From: CAVQBP01 sp963710745
GTDB lineage: Bacteria > Bacteroidota > Ignavibacteria > Ignavibacteriales > Ignavibacteriaceae
Direction: 5' to 3'
DNA: 64,000 nt
Assembly: GCA_963710745.1 (NCBI GenBank)
Contig: CAVQBP010000024.1
Location: 682,001-746,000, forward strand
Shown piece after piece: positions 55,685 to 64,000 of this stretch (its first letter is position 1; the number at the start of each line of letters is the position of its first letter). The position numbers and the translations under genes are program-made. Below the pieces are notes generated by a model that saw nothing but the letters and a program-made list of their open reading frames with translations, was not told the DNA's origin and made no database searches.

Positions 55685-56557
55685 ATGAAGGGAATTATTC
55701 TGGCCGGCGGTTCGGGTTCACGCCTGTATCCCATCACGAAAGTCTATAGTAAACAGCTTACTTTAATCTACGATAAACCTTTAATCTATTTCCCATTATC
55801 GATTTTAATGCTTGGTCAGATAAAAGAAATCTTAATCATCTCAAACAAAGAAACAATCCCATTATATAAGCAATTATTTAATGATGGTTCACATTTAGGT
55901 TTAAAGCTTGAATATGCCATACAGGATGCACCCAACGGAATTGCGGAAGCATTTATTATCGGAGAAAAATTTATTAATGATGACAGCGTTTCTTTAGTTC
56001 TCGGAGATAATATTTTTTACGGCAAGCTGGACTTTTTTTACAAAGGAATTCATAATAATGTAGGTGCAACTATTTTCGGCTACCAGGTAAGAGATCCGCA
56101 AAGATACGGAATAGTGGAATTCAGTAAAGAAGGAAAGGCTATTTCTATCGAAGAAAAGCCTCAAAATCCCAGATCTAATTTTGCTGTTCCGGGACTATAT
56201 ATTTTTGATAATAATGTTTCTGAAATTTCTAGAAACCTTAAACCTTCACAAAGAGGGGAATTAGAAATTACGGATGTAAACAGGGAATATTTAAAACAGG
56301 GGAAATTAAATGTAGAAAAGATCGGCCGGGGCGTTGCATGGCTGGATACCGGTACACCTGAAGCTCTCCTACAGGCAGCCAATTTCTTTGGCGTAATTGA
56401 GGAAAGACAGGGACTTAAAGTTGCCTGTATAGAAGAAATTGCGTATAAAATGAATTTTATTAATAGAGATAAATTTGAGGCTATAATTAATGATATACCT
56501 GCTTGTTTGTACAGAAACTATCTTGAAAAGTTCTTAAATGATATTGACGGATTTTAA
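55685..56557 (+). CDS. rmlA: Glucose-1-phosphate thymidylyltransferase
   Basis: A 290-aa nucleotidyltransferase that makes dTDP-glucose from glucose-1-phosphate and dTTP, the first step to dTDP-deoxysugars. Signature MKGIILAGGSGSRLYPITKV (1-20), SKQLTLIYDKP and YPLS-type IYFPLSILMLG are diagnostic; VLGDNIFYG and GYQVRDPQRYGIVEF, EEKPQNPRSN and GVAWLDTGTPEALL follow. The canonical GTRLYP is GSRLYP here. GAGG lies 6 bases before the ATG. rmlC begins 2 bases after the stop. No rmlB or rmlD is present in the window. Confidence 0.95.
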   Translation: MKGIILAGGSGSRLYPITKVYSKQLTLIYDKPLIYFPLSILMLGQIKEILIISNKETIPLYKQLFNDGSHLGLKLEYAIQDAPNGIAEAFIIGEKFINDDSVSLVLGDNIFYGKLDFFYKGIHNNVGATIFGYQVRDPQRYGIVEFSKEGKAISIEEKPQNPRSNFAVPGLYIFDNNVSEISRNLKPSQRGELEITDVNREYLKQGKLNVEKIGRGVAWLDTGTPEALLQAANFFGVIEERQGLKVACIEEIAYKMNFINRDKFEAIINDIPACLYRNYLEKFLNDIDGF

Positions 56558-56559
56558 TA

Positions 56560-57114
56560 ATGAAAATAAGTGAGACTAATATTAATGGAATTTTAATTAT
56601 TCAGCCGGATGTGTTTAAAGATGATCGCGGTTACTTTTTTGAATCGTACAGCAGAAAAAAGTTCTGGGAGGAAGGTCTTGAACTTAATTTTGTCCAGGAT
56701 AATATTTCAAAGTCAATAAAAGGAACAATCCGGGGCCTGCATTACCAGGTTGGTAAATCTGCGCAGGGTAAACTCTGTCATGTTATTTCAGGAAAAGTTC
56801 TGGATGTTGCCGTGGATATCAGATTTAATTCTCCTACTTATGGAAAATATATCTCGCAAATTCTATCTGAAGATAATCATACGCAAATCTGGATACCGCC
56901 GGGATTCGCCCACGGATTTGCAGTTTTATCAAGCGAAGCAATTTTTCAGTATAAATGCACAAACTTTTATAACAAAGCCGATGAACGTTCAATTCTCTTT
57001 AATGACCCGGTAATAAATATCAACTGGGAAATTGAAAATCCCATAGTTTCAGAAAAAGATCTTAGAGCTAAAAAGTTTAGTGACATAGAAAACGATTTTG
57101 AATTTATAAAATGA
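56560..57114 (+). CDS. rmlC: dTDP-4-dehydrorhamnose 3,5-epimerase
   Basis: A 184-aa cupin epimerase acting on dTDP-4-keto-6-deoxy-glucose. Typical features are FKDDRGYFFESYSRKKF near 20-35, RGLHYQ with the catalytic His, GKLCHVISGKVLDVAVDIR, SPTYGKY and IPPGFAHGFAVLS. Length matches the family. It overlaps no gene but follows rmlA by 2 bases, so one transcript is likely. Alternative products within the cupin group (FdtA-like isomerases) are less likely because they are shorter and lack RGLHYQ. Confidence 0.93.
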   Translation: MKISETNINGILIIQPDVFKDDRGYFFESYSRKKFWEEGLELNFVQDNISKSIKGTIRGLHYQVGKSAQGKLCHVISGKVLDVAVDIRFNSPTYGKYISQILSEDNHTQIWIPPGFAHGFAVLSSEAIFQYKCTNFYNKADERSILFNDPVININWEIENPIVSEKDLRAKKFSDIENDFEFIK

Positions 57115-57162
57115 TTTCTTTTAAAAAATTTTTCATTTTAAAAACTAATTTATAGGGAACAA

Positions 57163-58326
57163 ATGAAAGTACCTCTGTTAGACCTGAAGGCACAATATCA
57201 AGCAATTAAAAAAGAGCTTGACGAAGCTCTTATAAGAACTGCTGAATCTCAATATTTTATACTCGGACCCGAAGTTGATAAGATGGAAAAAAGCCTGTGT
57301 GATTATTTGGGCTGCAATTATGCCATCGGAGTATCATCCGGAACAGATGCTTTGCTCATCGCATTAATGGCTCTGGATATTCAACCCGGAGATGAAGTTA
57401 TTGTACCCACTTATTCTTTCTTTGCTACAGCCGGAGTAGTTTCCAGATTAAATGCTGTCCCTGTTTTCACAGACATTGATCCGGTAACTTTTAATATAAA
57501 TCCTGATGATATCAGGAAAAAAATAACATCTAAAACAAAAGCAGTTATCCCGGTTCATCTATACGGACAAAGCGCCGAAATGGATAATATTATGGAAATT
57601 GCCGGTGATAGGATAAAGATAATTGAAGATGCTGCACAGGCTATCGGAGTTCAATATAAGGACGGAAAGAGTGCGGGAACGATTGGAAATATCGGCTGCT
57701 TTTCCTTTTTCCCGAGTAAAAATCTTGGCGGGTTTGGCGATGGCGGTCTGGTAGTAACTAATGATAGACAGCTTGCAGAAAAGCTGCATATATTAAGGGT
57801 GCATGGAGGTAGTCCTAAATATTTTCATAAAATTATCGGGGGTAATTTTAGAATCGATGCTATTCAGGCAGCTGTGCTAAATGTAAAATTACCGTACCTG
57901 GATTCATGGTCTGAAAAAAGAAGAACAAATGCCGAAATGTATAACAATCTTTTTATTGAAAAAGGATTAGCTGAAGAAACAGGTAAAACAAAATTCGATA
58001 ATAAAAATAAAATCCTGCTTCCAAAAGCAGTTTATAAGTCAGACTCCTTAAAAAATTATCATATTTATAATCAATATATTGTAAGAGTACAGCAGCGGGA
58101 TAATTTAAGAGAGTTCCTGGCAAAAAATGAAATCTTGACTGAAATTTATTACCCTGTTCCTTTCCATTTGCAGGAATGTTTTTCAAATCTTGGATATATG
58201 AAAGGTGATTTTCCTGTGTCGGAATTTATAGCGGATACTTCTTTTGCACTTCCAATATATCCTGAATTATCCAGGGAGCAGATAGAATTTGTAGCTGACA
58301 AGATAAATGAGTTTTTCATGGATTGA
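57163..58326 (+). CDS. DegT/DnrJ/EryC1/StrS-family PLP-dependent aminotransferase
   Basis: A 387-aa sugar aminotransferase. The start MKVPLLDLKAQYQAIKKEL is standard, followed by YAIGVSSGTDALLIAL, GDEVIVPTYSFFATAG, KAVIPVHLYGQSAEMD, IEDAAQAIG and FSFFPSKNLGGFGDGG, in which the lysine (PSKNL) carries PLP. It probably makes an amino sugar from a dTDP-4-keto- or 3-keto-6-deoxyhexose (FdtB/QdtB type), consistent with rmlA and rmlC immediately upstream. Exact position of amination cannot be told. Confidence 0.92.
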   Translation: MKVPLLDLKAQYQAIKKELDEALIRTAESQYFILGPEVDKMEKSLCDYLGCNYAIGVSSGTDALLIALMALDIQPGDEVIVPTYSFFATAGVVSRLNAVPVFTDIDPVTFNINPDDIRKKITSKTKAVIPVHLYGQSAEMDNIMEIAGDRIKIIEDAAQAIGVQYKDGKSAGTIGNIGCFSFFPSKNLGGFGDGGLVVTNDRQLAEKLHILRVHGGSPKYFHKIIGGNFRIDAIQAAVLNVKLPYLDSWSEKRRTNAEMYNNLFIEKGLAEETGKTKFDNKNKILLPKAVYKSDSLKNYHIYNQYIVRVQQRDNLREFLAKNEILTEIYYPVPFHLQECFSNLGYMKGDFPVSEFIADTSFALPIYPELSREQIEFVADKINEFFMD

Positions 58327-58407
58327 TTGAAAGTGAATGGACATAATATCAACTATTCACTCATCCAAAAATTTTTAATATAAGAATAAAAAAATCTGTT
58401 TTAGGAT

Positions 58408-59364
58408 ATGAACTTAAAAGAAAATAAAATTTACATTGCCGGGCATCGCGGTATGGTTGGTTCTGCAATAACAAGAGAGCTTGAAAAAAAAGGATATAAA
58501 AATCTTTTGTTAAAAAATTTATCGGAGCTTAACTTAATCAGGCAGGAAGAAACAGAACATTTCTTTAAATCTGAAAAACCTGATATCGTAATTATTGCAG
58601 CCGCGAAAGTCGGCGGGATACTTGCAAACAACACTTACCGTGCTGAATTTATATACGACAATTTAATGATCGAATCTAACATAATTCAATCTGCATTTAA
58701 AAATGATGTTGAAAAATTAATATTCCTAGGCAGTTCCTGTATTTACCCGAAGCTTGCCCCTCAGCCGCTTAAGGAAGAGTATCTGCTTTCCGATTACCTT
58801 GAATACACAAATGAACCTTATGCTATTGCGAAAATTGCCGGAATAAAATTATGCGAAAATTATTACAGACAATACGGAAGTAATTTCCTTTCCGCTATGC
58901 CGACAAATTTATATGGTCCGAATGATAATTTTAATCTCGAAACTTCACACGTTCTTCCCGCATTAATCAGGAAATTTCATGAAGCAAAATTAAATGGTAA
59001 TGAAAAATCAAAAGTAGAAATATGGGGAAGCGGCAAGCCGAAACGTGAGTTTTTATTTGTTGAAGATCTGGCTGAAGCAATTGTATTTTTAATGGAAAAC
59101 ATAAATGCGAAAGATCTTTATGAAAATGGAATTTCTCAATTAAATATCGGGACTGGTGAAGATCTTTCTATTGCAGAACTGGCAAATTTAATTTCAGGTA
59201 TTATTGGTTTTAAAGGTGAAATTGTTTATGATTCTTCTAAACCGGATGGTACGCCAAGAAAATTAATGGACGTCTCAAGAATAAATAAACTCGGCTGGCA
59301 GTCTAAAATGTCACTCAAGGATGGGATAACAAAGACGTATGAATGGTTCCTGAACAATGTGTAA
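58408..59364 (+). CDS. fcl: GDP-L-fucose synthase
   Basis: A 318-aa SDR-family epimerase-reductase that converts GDP-4-keto-6-deoxymannose to GDP-L-fucose with NADPH. It has IYIAGHRGMVGSAI (9-22, nucleotide binding), AAKVGGILANNTYRAEF, LGSSCIYPKLAPQP, the active-site Y-x-x-x-K in PYAIAKIAGIKLCE, PTNLYGPNDNF and VWGSG-like EIWGSGKPKREFLFVEDLA. Length is normal. gmd, which makes its substrate, follows after a 213-base gap that holds a small gene relic. Confidence 0.95.
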   Translation: MNLKENKIYIAGHRGMVGSAITRELEKKGYKNLLLKNLSELNLIRQEETEHFFKSEKPDIVIIAAAKVGGILANNTYRAEFIYDNLMIESNIIQSAFKNDVEKLIFLGSSCIYPKLAPQPLKEEYLLSDYLEYTNEPYAIAKIAGIKLCENYYRQYGSNFLSAMPTNLYGPNDNFNLETSHVLPALIRKFHEAKLNGNEKSKVEIWGSGKPKREFLFVEDLAEAIVFLMENINAKDLYENGISQLNIGTGEDLSIAELANLISGIIGFKGEIVYDSSKPDGTPRKLMDVSRINKLGWQSKMSLKDGITKTYEWFLNNV

Positions 59365-59417
59365 GCAAGAGTATGATAATTCTAAATTAAAAATTACAAA
59401 TTAAAAAAGGAGAAAAA

Positions 59418-59486
59418 ATGGATCAAGGTTTAGGAGACAGATTATTTAATTTTGCTTTAAGTACTTTAAAATTTTTATGCACTTAA
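59418..59486 (+). pseudogene. N-terminal relic of a four-helix-bundle (23S IVP-like) protein
   Basis: A 22-codon frame with a strong GGAG about 5 bases before the ATG encodes LGDRLFNFALSTLKFLCT after four residues. This matches the first helix of the four-helix-bundle proteins related to 23S rRNA intervening-sequence proteins (LGERLxxFALRxxKLxxxLP). The frame stops at once and the rest of the domain is missing downstream, so this is a truncated gene or a very short peptide. An untranslated spacer role is also possible. Confidence 0.5.
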
Positions 59487-59577
59487 ATCTGCTGAATTGA
59501 AAAAAATACTGTAGGTTCTATTTGCAGTAAATTTAAATGAATTTCTAATTTTTAATTTTATATTTTTACTTTTGATT

Positions 59578-60705
59578 ATGAAGAAAGCACTTATCACCGG
59601 TATTACCGGACAAGACGGAAGTTATTTAACTGAAATTTTATTGGAAAAAGGTTATGAGGTTCACGGAATTATTAGAAAAAGCAGTTCTTTTAATACCGGG
59701 AGAATCGATCACCTTTATTCAGATAAAAGTATTCTAAATAAGACAATGTTTCTCCATTATGGAGATCTCGTTGATACCAGTAATTTAAACCGTCTGCTCG
59801 AAAAGATTGAACCTGATGAAATATATAATTTGGCAGCACAAAGCCATGTTAAAGTATCTTTTGAGGTACCTGACTATACCGGTCAGGTCGATGCATTAGG
59901 TACGTTGCGTTTTCTTGACGCAATCAGAGAAGTTGGCTTAAAAAAAGTAAAATTTTATCAGGCTTCTACAAGCGAACTTTTCGGCAAAGTAAGGGAAGTA
60001 CCGCAGAATGAAGATACTCCTTTCTATCCCCGGTCACCTTATGGTGTTGCAAAGCTTTACGGCTATTGGATAATTGTAAACTACAGGGAAGCTTATAATA
60101 TTTTTGCCTGCAACGGGATATTGTTTAATCATGAATCTCCGCGGAGGGGCGAAACCTTTGTAACCAGAAAAATAACCCGTGCCGTTAGCAGAATAGCTAC
60201 GGGAAAACAAAATACTTTGCTGCTCGGAAATTTAGACGCGAAAAGAGATTGGGGATTAGCTCCCGAATACTGTGAAGGAATGTGGAGAATACTTCAGTAT
60301 AAAGATGCAGAAGATTTTGTTCTGGCCACCGGTGAAACTCATACTGTCAAAGAATTTACTGAACTTGCTTTTAATGAAATTGGAATCGAACTTGAATGGA
60401 TCGGTAAGGGAGAAAATGAAAAAGGTATTATTAAAAGTATAAACCGGGATAAAGCTAAATCACTTATTGAAAACGAAATCCCATCATCAAAAACAGAAGA
60501 AATATTTTCGAATAAATTGATAAACAATACTGAAGTTGTTGCCATAGATCCAAACTACTACAGACCTACAGAGGTTGAATTATTAATTGGAGATCCTTCA
60601 AAAGCAAAAAAACTTTTAGGATGGGAAGCAAAAACCAAATTTACTGAACTGGTTAAAATAATGATTAAATCAGATCTGGGCAAAGTCCTGGTCCGGGGAT
60701 ATTAA
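59578..60705 (+). CDS. gmd: GDP-mannose 4,6-dehydratase
   Basis: A 375-aa SDR enzyme from the ATG at 59578 (an upstream TTG gives two extra residues). It removes water from GDP-mannose to give GDP-4-keto-6-deoxymannose. Hallmarks are ALITGITGQDGSYLTEILL, RKSSSFNTGRIDHLY, YNLAAQSHVKVSFE, STSELFGKV, YxxxK in YGVAKLYGYW, NGILFNHESPRRGETFVTRKI and LGNLDAKRDWG. It forms a GDP-fucose pair with fcl. An insertion-like stretch around 280-320 makes it slightly longer than the shortest family members. No RBS is obvious. Confidence 0.95.
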   Translation: MKKALITGITGQDGSYLTEILLEKGYEVHGIIRKSSSFNTGRIDHLYSDKSILNKTMFLHYGDLVDTSNLNRLLEKIEPDEIYNLAAQSHVKVSFEVPDYTGQVDALGTLRFLDAIREVGLKKVKFYQASTSELFGKVREVPQNEDTPFYPRSPYGVAKLYGYWIIVNYREAYNIFACNGILFNHESPRRGETFVTRKITRAVSRIATGKQNTLLLGNLDAKRDWGLAPEYCEGMWRILQYKDAEDFVLATGETHTVKEFTELAFNEIGIELEWIGKGENEKGIIKSINRDKAKSLIENEIPSSKTEEIFSNKLINNTEVVAIDPNYYRPTEVELLIGDPSKAKKLLGWEAKTKFTELVKIMIKSDLGKVLVRGY

Positions 60706-60878
60706 ATTATATGTTATTGGAAATTTTTCTTTTTCTGTGTCTTCTGTAAAAGGCGTTTTATCCAACAGAGATAACACTCCTGAATATTGCTCAGTTTTTT
60801 ATCTTCTTCTATTTGGGTCAACATTTATTCAATTATTTTATATTTTAAGTCTTACTTTTATTAGGAATTGATTTTTAG

Positions 60879-62774
60879 ATGAGAATACCGGAAAATAAAA
60901 TAGAAGAGATAAGATCAGCGGCAAATATAGTTGATATTATTTCCGAATATGTTCCGCTTAGAAAACGAGGAAGAAATTTTTTAGGACTTTGTCCTTTCCA
61001 TTCAGAAAAAACCCCGTCTTTTACAGTTAATGAAGAAAAACAGATTTACCATTGTTTTGGCTGCCATGCCGGTGGTAATGTATATAAATTTTTAATGGAA
61101 TATGAAAAAATATCTTTTATCGAAGCCGTCCAGGATTTGGCTAAAAGAACAGGAATAACTTTAGAATTTGATGAGAATATTAACGAAGAAAAACAATCTG
61201 AACAGGAAATCCTATATGATATCAACACTTTAGCAGCAAGATATTTTTCAGACAACTTATTAAACAGCACCGAAGGAGAAACCGGCAGAGAATATTTCAA
61301 TAAAAGAAAAATTAAACCGCAGACATTGCGTGCATTCGGGCTGGGCTATTCTTTAAATGGATGGGAAAATTTTATTGAGTTTGCAAAAGATAAGAAAATT
61401 GATCTTGAAAAAGCAGTTCTGCTGGGATTAATCGGCAGAAATAAAGACGGAAGATTATTCGATAAATTTTCCGGCAGAATTATTTTCCCCATCTTTTCTC
61501 CAAACGGCAGAGTAATTGCTTTTGCCGGCAGAATTTTAGAAAACAGGGAAGGTACTGCAAAATATTTAAATTCACCTGAATCTTTAATTTATACTAAGGG
61601 AAAGATACTATACGGTCTCTCCTTTGCAAAAGATGAAATAAGAAGACAGGACAAAGCGATCCTTGTAGAAGGCTATATGGATCTTATTTCCCTTTATCAA
61701 AACGGGATAAAAAATGTAGTTGCTGTTTCCGGCACAGCATTGACTGAAGACCAGGTTTTGCTTCTTTCCCGTTATACAAAAAATATCGTTCTTCTGTTTG
61801 ATGCTGATACCGCAGGAATAAAAGCTTCAATGAGAAGCATTGAACTCCTGCTGAAAAGAGATATCGAAATTAAAATTGTCTCTCTGCCTTCCGGGGAGGA
61901 TCCTGATTCTTATGTTCATAATTACGGGAAAGAAAAATTTGAAGAGCTGATAAGATATGCCCAGAATTTTATGGAATACCAGTCTGCCTACTACGAATCA
62001 CTCGGAATGTTTGAAGATCCGGCAAAAACTTCAGAAGCTATCAGGGACCTTGTAAAACCTGCAGCCTTAATTAATGATGAATTAAAACGAGCTTTATTAA
62101 TTAAATCGATAGCAAAAAAATTTAATCTAAGAGAAAAACTGCTTGAGAAAGAACTGGATACTGCTCTCCAGCAAACAAAAAGACAAGAAAAGCTCGAAAC
62201 AGAAAGAAAATTAAAAGATGAAGCAAAAATTGATTCGGCTGCCAAAAATAAACCTGTTCCTGAACATATTTTTCTTTTAGAAAAAGATATGATAAAAGTA
62301 ATGCTTGAAGATAATCCCGAAACAGCTTCACTTATTTTAGACAATGTAATTGAAGAGGAGTTTGTCTTTCAATTTCACAAGTTAATTTTATCAGTAATTA
62401 AAAATTTATATAATTCAGGGAAAGAAATTACAGCCAATAATCTTCTTTCTGAAATAAATGATGTAGTTGTTCAAAATTATATAAGAGATTTAATTTTAGA
62501 AAAATACAGTGTAAGTAAAAAATTTGAAGATCTGTATCCCGGACCATCAAAAAAGGAGATCTTATTAAAAGAAACCAGAGATATGGTAAATAAATTTAAA
62601 ATTTTAAAATTGCTGATGGAATTAAAATCGAACGAGAGCTACCTTAAGAATACTGATAACCTTGAAGAAGAAGAAACTATAATGCATAATATCCGGGAGA
62701 TTCATAATGAAATTAAAACTATATCAAAGGATTATAATTTTAATAATGTTAACCTTGGATTAAGCCTTTCGTAA
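60879..62774 (+). CDS. dnaG: DNA primase
   Basis: A 631-aa primase that lays RNA primers for replication. The CHC2 zinc finger CPFHSEKTPSF...YHCFGCHAGG lies at about 39-65, the catalytic Toprim domain with AILVEGYMDLISL at about 260 and VLLFDADTAGIKA near 310, and the DnaB-interacting helical C-terminus follows (about 430-631). Length and order are normal. A plain ATG start has no strong RBS. It is a core gene and gives no sign of transfer. Confidence 0.95.
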   Translation: MRIPENKIEEIRSAANIVDIISEYVPLRKRGRNFLGLCPFHSEKTPSFTVNEEKQIYHCFGCHAGGNVYKFLMEYEKISFIEAVQDLAKRTGITLEFDENINEEKQSEQEILYDINTLAARYFSDNLLNSTEGETGREYFNKRKIKPQTLRAFGLGYSLNGWENFIEFAKDKKIDLEKAVLLGLIGRNKDGRLFDKFSGRIIFPIFSPNGRVIAFAGRILENREGTAKYLNSPESLIYTKGKILYGLSFAKDEIRRQDKAILVEGYMDLISLYQNGIKNVVAVSGTALTEDQVLLLSRYTKNIVLLFDADTAGIKASMRSIELLLKRDIEIKIVSLPSGEDPDSYVHNYGKEKFEELIRYAQNFMEYQSAYYESLGMFEDPAKTSEAIRDLVKPAALINDELKRALLIKSIAKKFNLREKLLEKELDTALQQTKRQEKLETERKLKDEAKIDSAAKNKPVPEHIFLLEKDMIKVMLEDNPETASLILDNVIEEEFVFQFHKLILSVIKNLYNSGKEITANNLLSEINDVVVQNYIRDLILEKYSVSKKFEDLYPGPSKKEILLKETRDMVNKFKILKLLMELKSNESYLKNTDNLEEEETIMHNIREIHNEIKTISKDYNFNNVNLGLSLS

Positions 62775-62803
62775 ATTGTCAAATTTCAATGGTTTTTGAT
62801 TAT

Positions 62804-63952
62804 TTAAACTACCATCCTGGGAATCTTTTGATTCAATCTTGTAAGCAATTCATAATCAAGCTGGTTGCTTAACTCACTAAAAGAAGCTACGGATATGGCA
62901 AGGTCTCCCTGTTTCCCTATAAGTACAGCTTCATCTCCTTTTTTTGTTTCTGAAACATCCGTGATATCAATTGTCATCATATTCATATTTACTATTCCGA
63001 TAACACTCACCCTATGCCCGTTTATCAGCACCCTGCCCTGATTGCTTAATTCCCTGCTGTAGCCATGAGCATAACCGACGGGAATGGTAGCAATTTTCAT
63101 ATCTCTTTGTGCAAGATAAGACGTACCGTACCCAATAAATTCTCCGGTTTTTACTGATTTGGTGCTCATTATTCTGCTTTTCCATTTTATAATCCGTTTA
63201 AGAGGATCTGCTTTATTTTCAAGATTGTTTATATAACCAATAAAAGTTTCCCTGCTCGACCAAAATCCATACTGCATGATACCGATTCTTACCATATCCA
63301 TTCTTGACTTCGGATAAGTCATAGAAGCTGCTGAGCAAGCAGTATGAAGCTTTTCAGGAATAACATTATTCTCTATAAATAACTTGTGAATCCTGCTGTA
63401 GTTTTTTAACTGCTTTTGAATTCTGACATAGTTAGCAATACTTTCAGCACCTGCAAAGTGAGTGCACAATCCTTTTACACTTAAGACATCTTTATTTTCC
63501 TTTATAATTTTAATTACAGATGAGATATATTCTTTTGTAAAGCCTGTCCGGTTCATACCTGTTTCAATTTCTACATGAATTTTTGCTTTACGATTCAGAT
63601 AGGACGCATATTCTATTGTTTTCTTCAGCCGATCAATATCAAAAACATAAAACTCAATCCCGGTGTTTATAGCCCATTCCAATTCCTCATTTTCCACCAT
63701 ACCCATAATCATTATATCAGAATTACCGTTTGAATACTTATAAACATCGAGTGCTTCGTCGGCGCTATAAACTGAAAAATGATCCAGGCCGCATTCTTCT
63801 GCAAGAGGCACAAATTCCTTTATTCCGTGCCCGTATGCATTACCTTTTACCACAGAAGATATTTTTACTTTTTTTCCCATCTGATTCTTTAAAAAATTTA
63901 TATTATGCTGAAGGGAATCTTTACTGATTTCTATAACTGATGTACTAAACAT
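62804..63952 (-). CDS. alr: Alanine racemase
   Basis: A 382-aa PLP-dependent enzyme that interconverts L- and D-alanine for peptidoglycan. ISSVVKGNAYGHG (33-45) contains the PLP lysine K39 or neighbouring (SVVKGNAYGHG motif), and the C-terminal domain has GYGTSYLAQRDMKIATIPVGYAHGYSR (split around 260-290) with the catalytic tyrosine region and VSVIGIVNMNMMTIDIT, where MN replaces the more usual MD. It converges with dnaG. The upstream 48 bases to the window end hold no feature I can define. Confidence 0.93.
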   Translation of the reverse strand: MFSTSVIEISKDSLQHNINFLKNQMGKKVKISSVVKGNAYGHGIKEFVPLAEECGLDHFSVYSADEALDVYKYSNGNSDIMIMGMVENEELEWAINTGIEFYVFDIDRLKKTIEYASYLNRKAKIHVEIETGMNRTGFTKEYISSVIKIIKENKDVLSVKGLCTHFAGAESIANYVRIQKQLKNYSRIHKLFIENNVIPEKLHTACSAASMTYPKSRMDMVRIGIMQYGFWSSRETFIGYINNLENKADPLKRIIKWKSRIMSTKSVKTGEFIGYGTSYLAQRDMKIATIPVGYAHGYSRELSNQGRVLINGHRVSVIGIVNMNMMTIDITDVSETKKGDEAVLIGKQGDLAISVASFSELSNQLDYELLTRLNQKIPRMVV

Positions 63953-64000
63953 GCTTTAATCTTTCATATCGATGCTCTGACGAACTCACGGTATTTGAAA

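Overview
This is an AT-rich window that reads as a chromosomal segment of an Ignavibacteria-like member of the Bacteroidota/Chlorobi group. The evidence is several secreted proteins ending in a Por-type (type IX) sorting domain with a YPNPFNP-like signature, a PorV/PorQ-family outer-membrane protein, a SusC-like TonB-dependent receptor with a carboxypeptidase-regulatory-like N-terminus, TAnnTTTG promoter-like boxes and low GC. The taxonomic call is inference. No tRNA, rRNA or CRISPR array was seen.

Left part (1-16.6 kb). The window opens at the start of an encapsulin gene preceded by its encapsulated-ferritin cargo gene. Next come ybaK and two oligopeptide-type ABC ATPases on the minus strand. 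Divergent to these is a tightly coupled plus-strand operon: solute-binding lipoprotein, two permeases, a 1199-aa Ser/Thr kinase-NTPase-TPR protein and a sigma-54 activator. It is followed by a secreted protein made mostly of eight near-identical 16-residue repeats, an outer-membrane-type protein with a metalloprotease-like domain, a beta-propeller and a probable barrel, and a small lipoprotein. I propose, as inference, that this is a secreted-peptide production, processing, uptake and response circuit. It is the most likely undescribed system here.

Middle part (16.6-21.5 kb). Two histidine kinases (GAF-type and hybrid PAS-type), a PAP2-like membrane enzyme, a small unknown protein and an orphan osmoprotectant-type ABC ATPase.

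Starch/maltodextrin region (21.5-52.7 kb). Five GH13 alpha-amylase-family genes (one split by a single-base frameshift), a TonB receptor, a large sorting-signal protein, a PorV-like protein, a starch-binding-like secreted protein, a SurA/PpiC-like chaperone, an SLC45-like sugar transporter, a two-component regulator-propeller histidine kinase and two paralogous LuxR-type response regulators. A repeated element ACTACCTAAAT (or its G/C variant) lies upstream of the TonB receptor gene and of the last amylase gene and is a candidate operator for this regulator pair.

Right part (52.7-64 kb). A palindrome-rich MITE-like element, then a DUF5989-SxtJ-carbamoyltransferase cassette, nucleotide-sugar genes (rmlA, rmlC, a DegT-type aminotransferase, fcl, gmd) with a tiny gene relic between fcl and gmd, and the housekeeping genes dnaG and alr.
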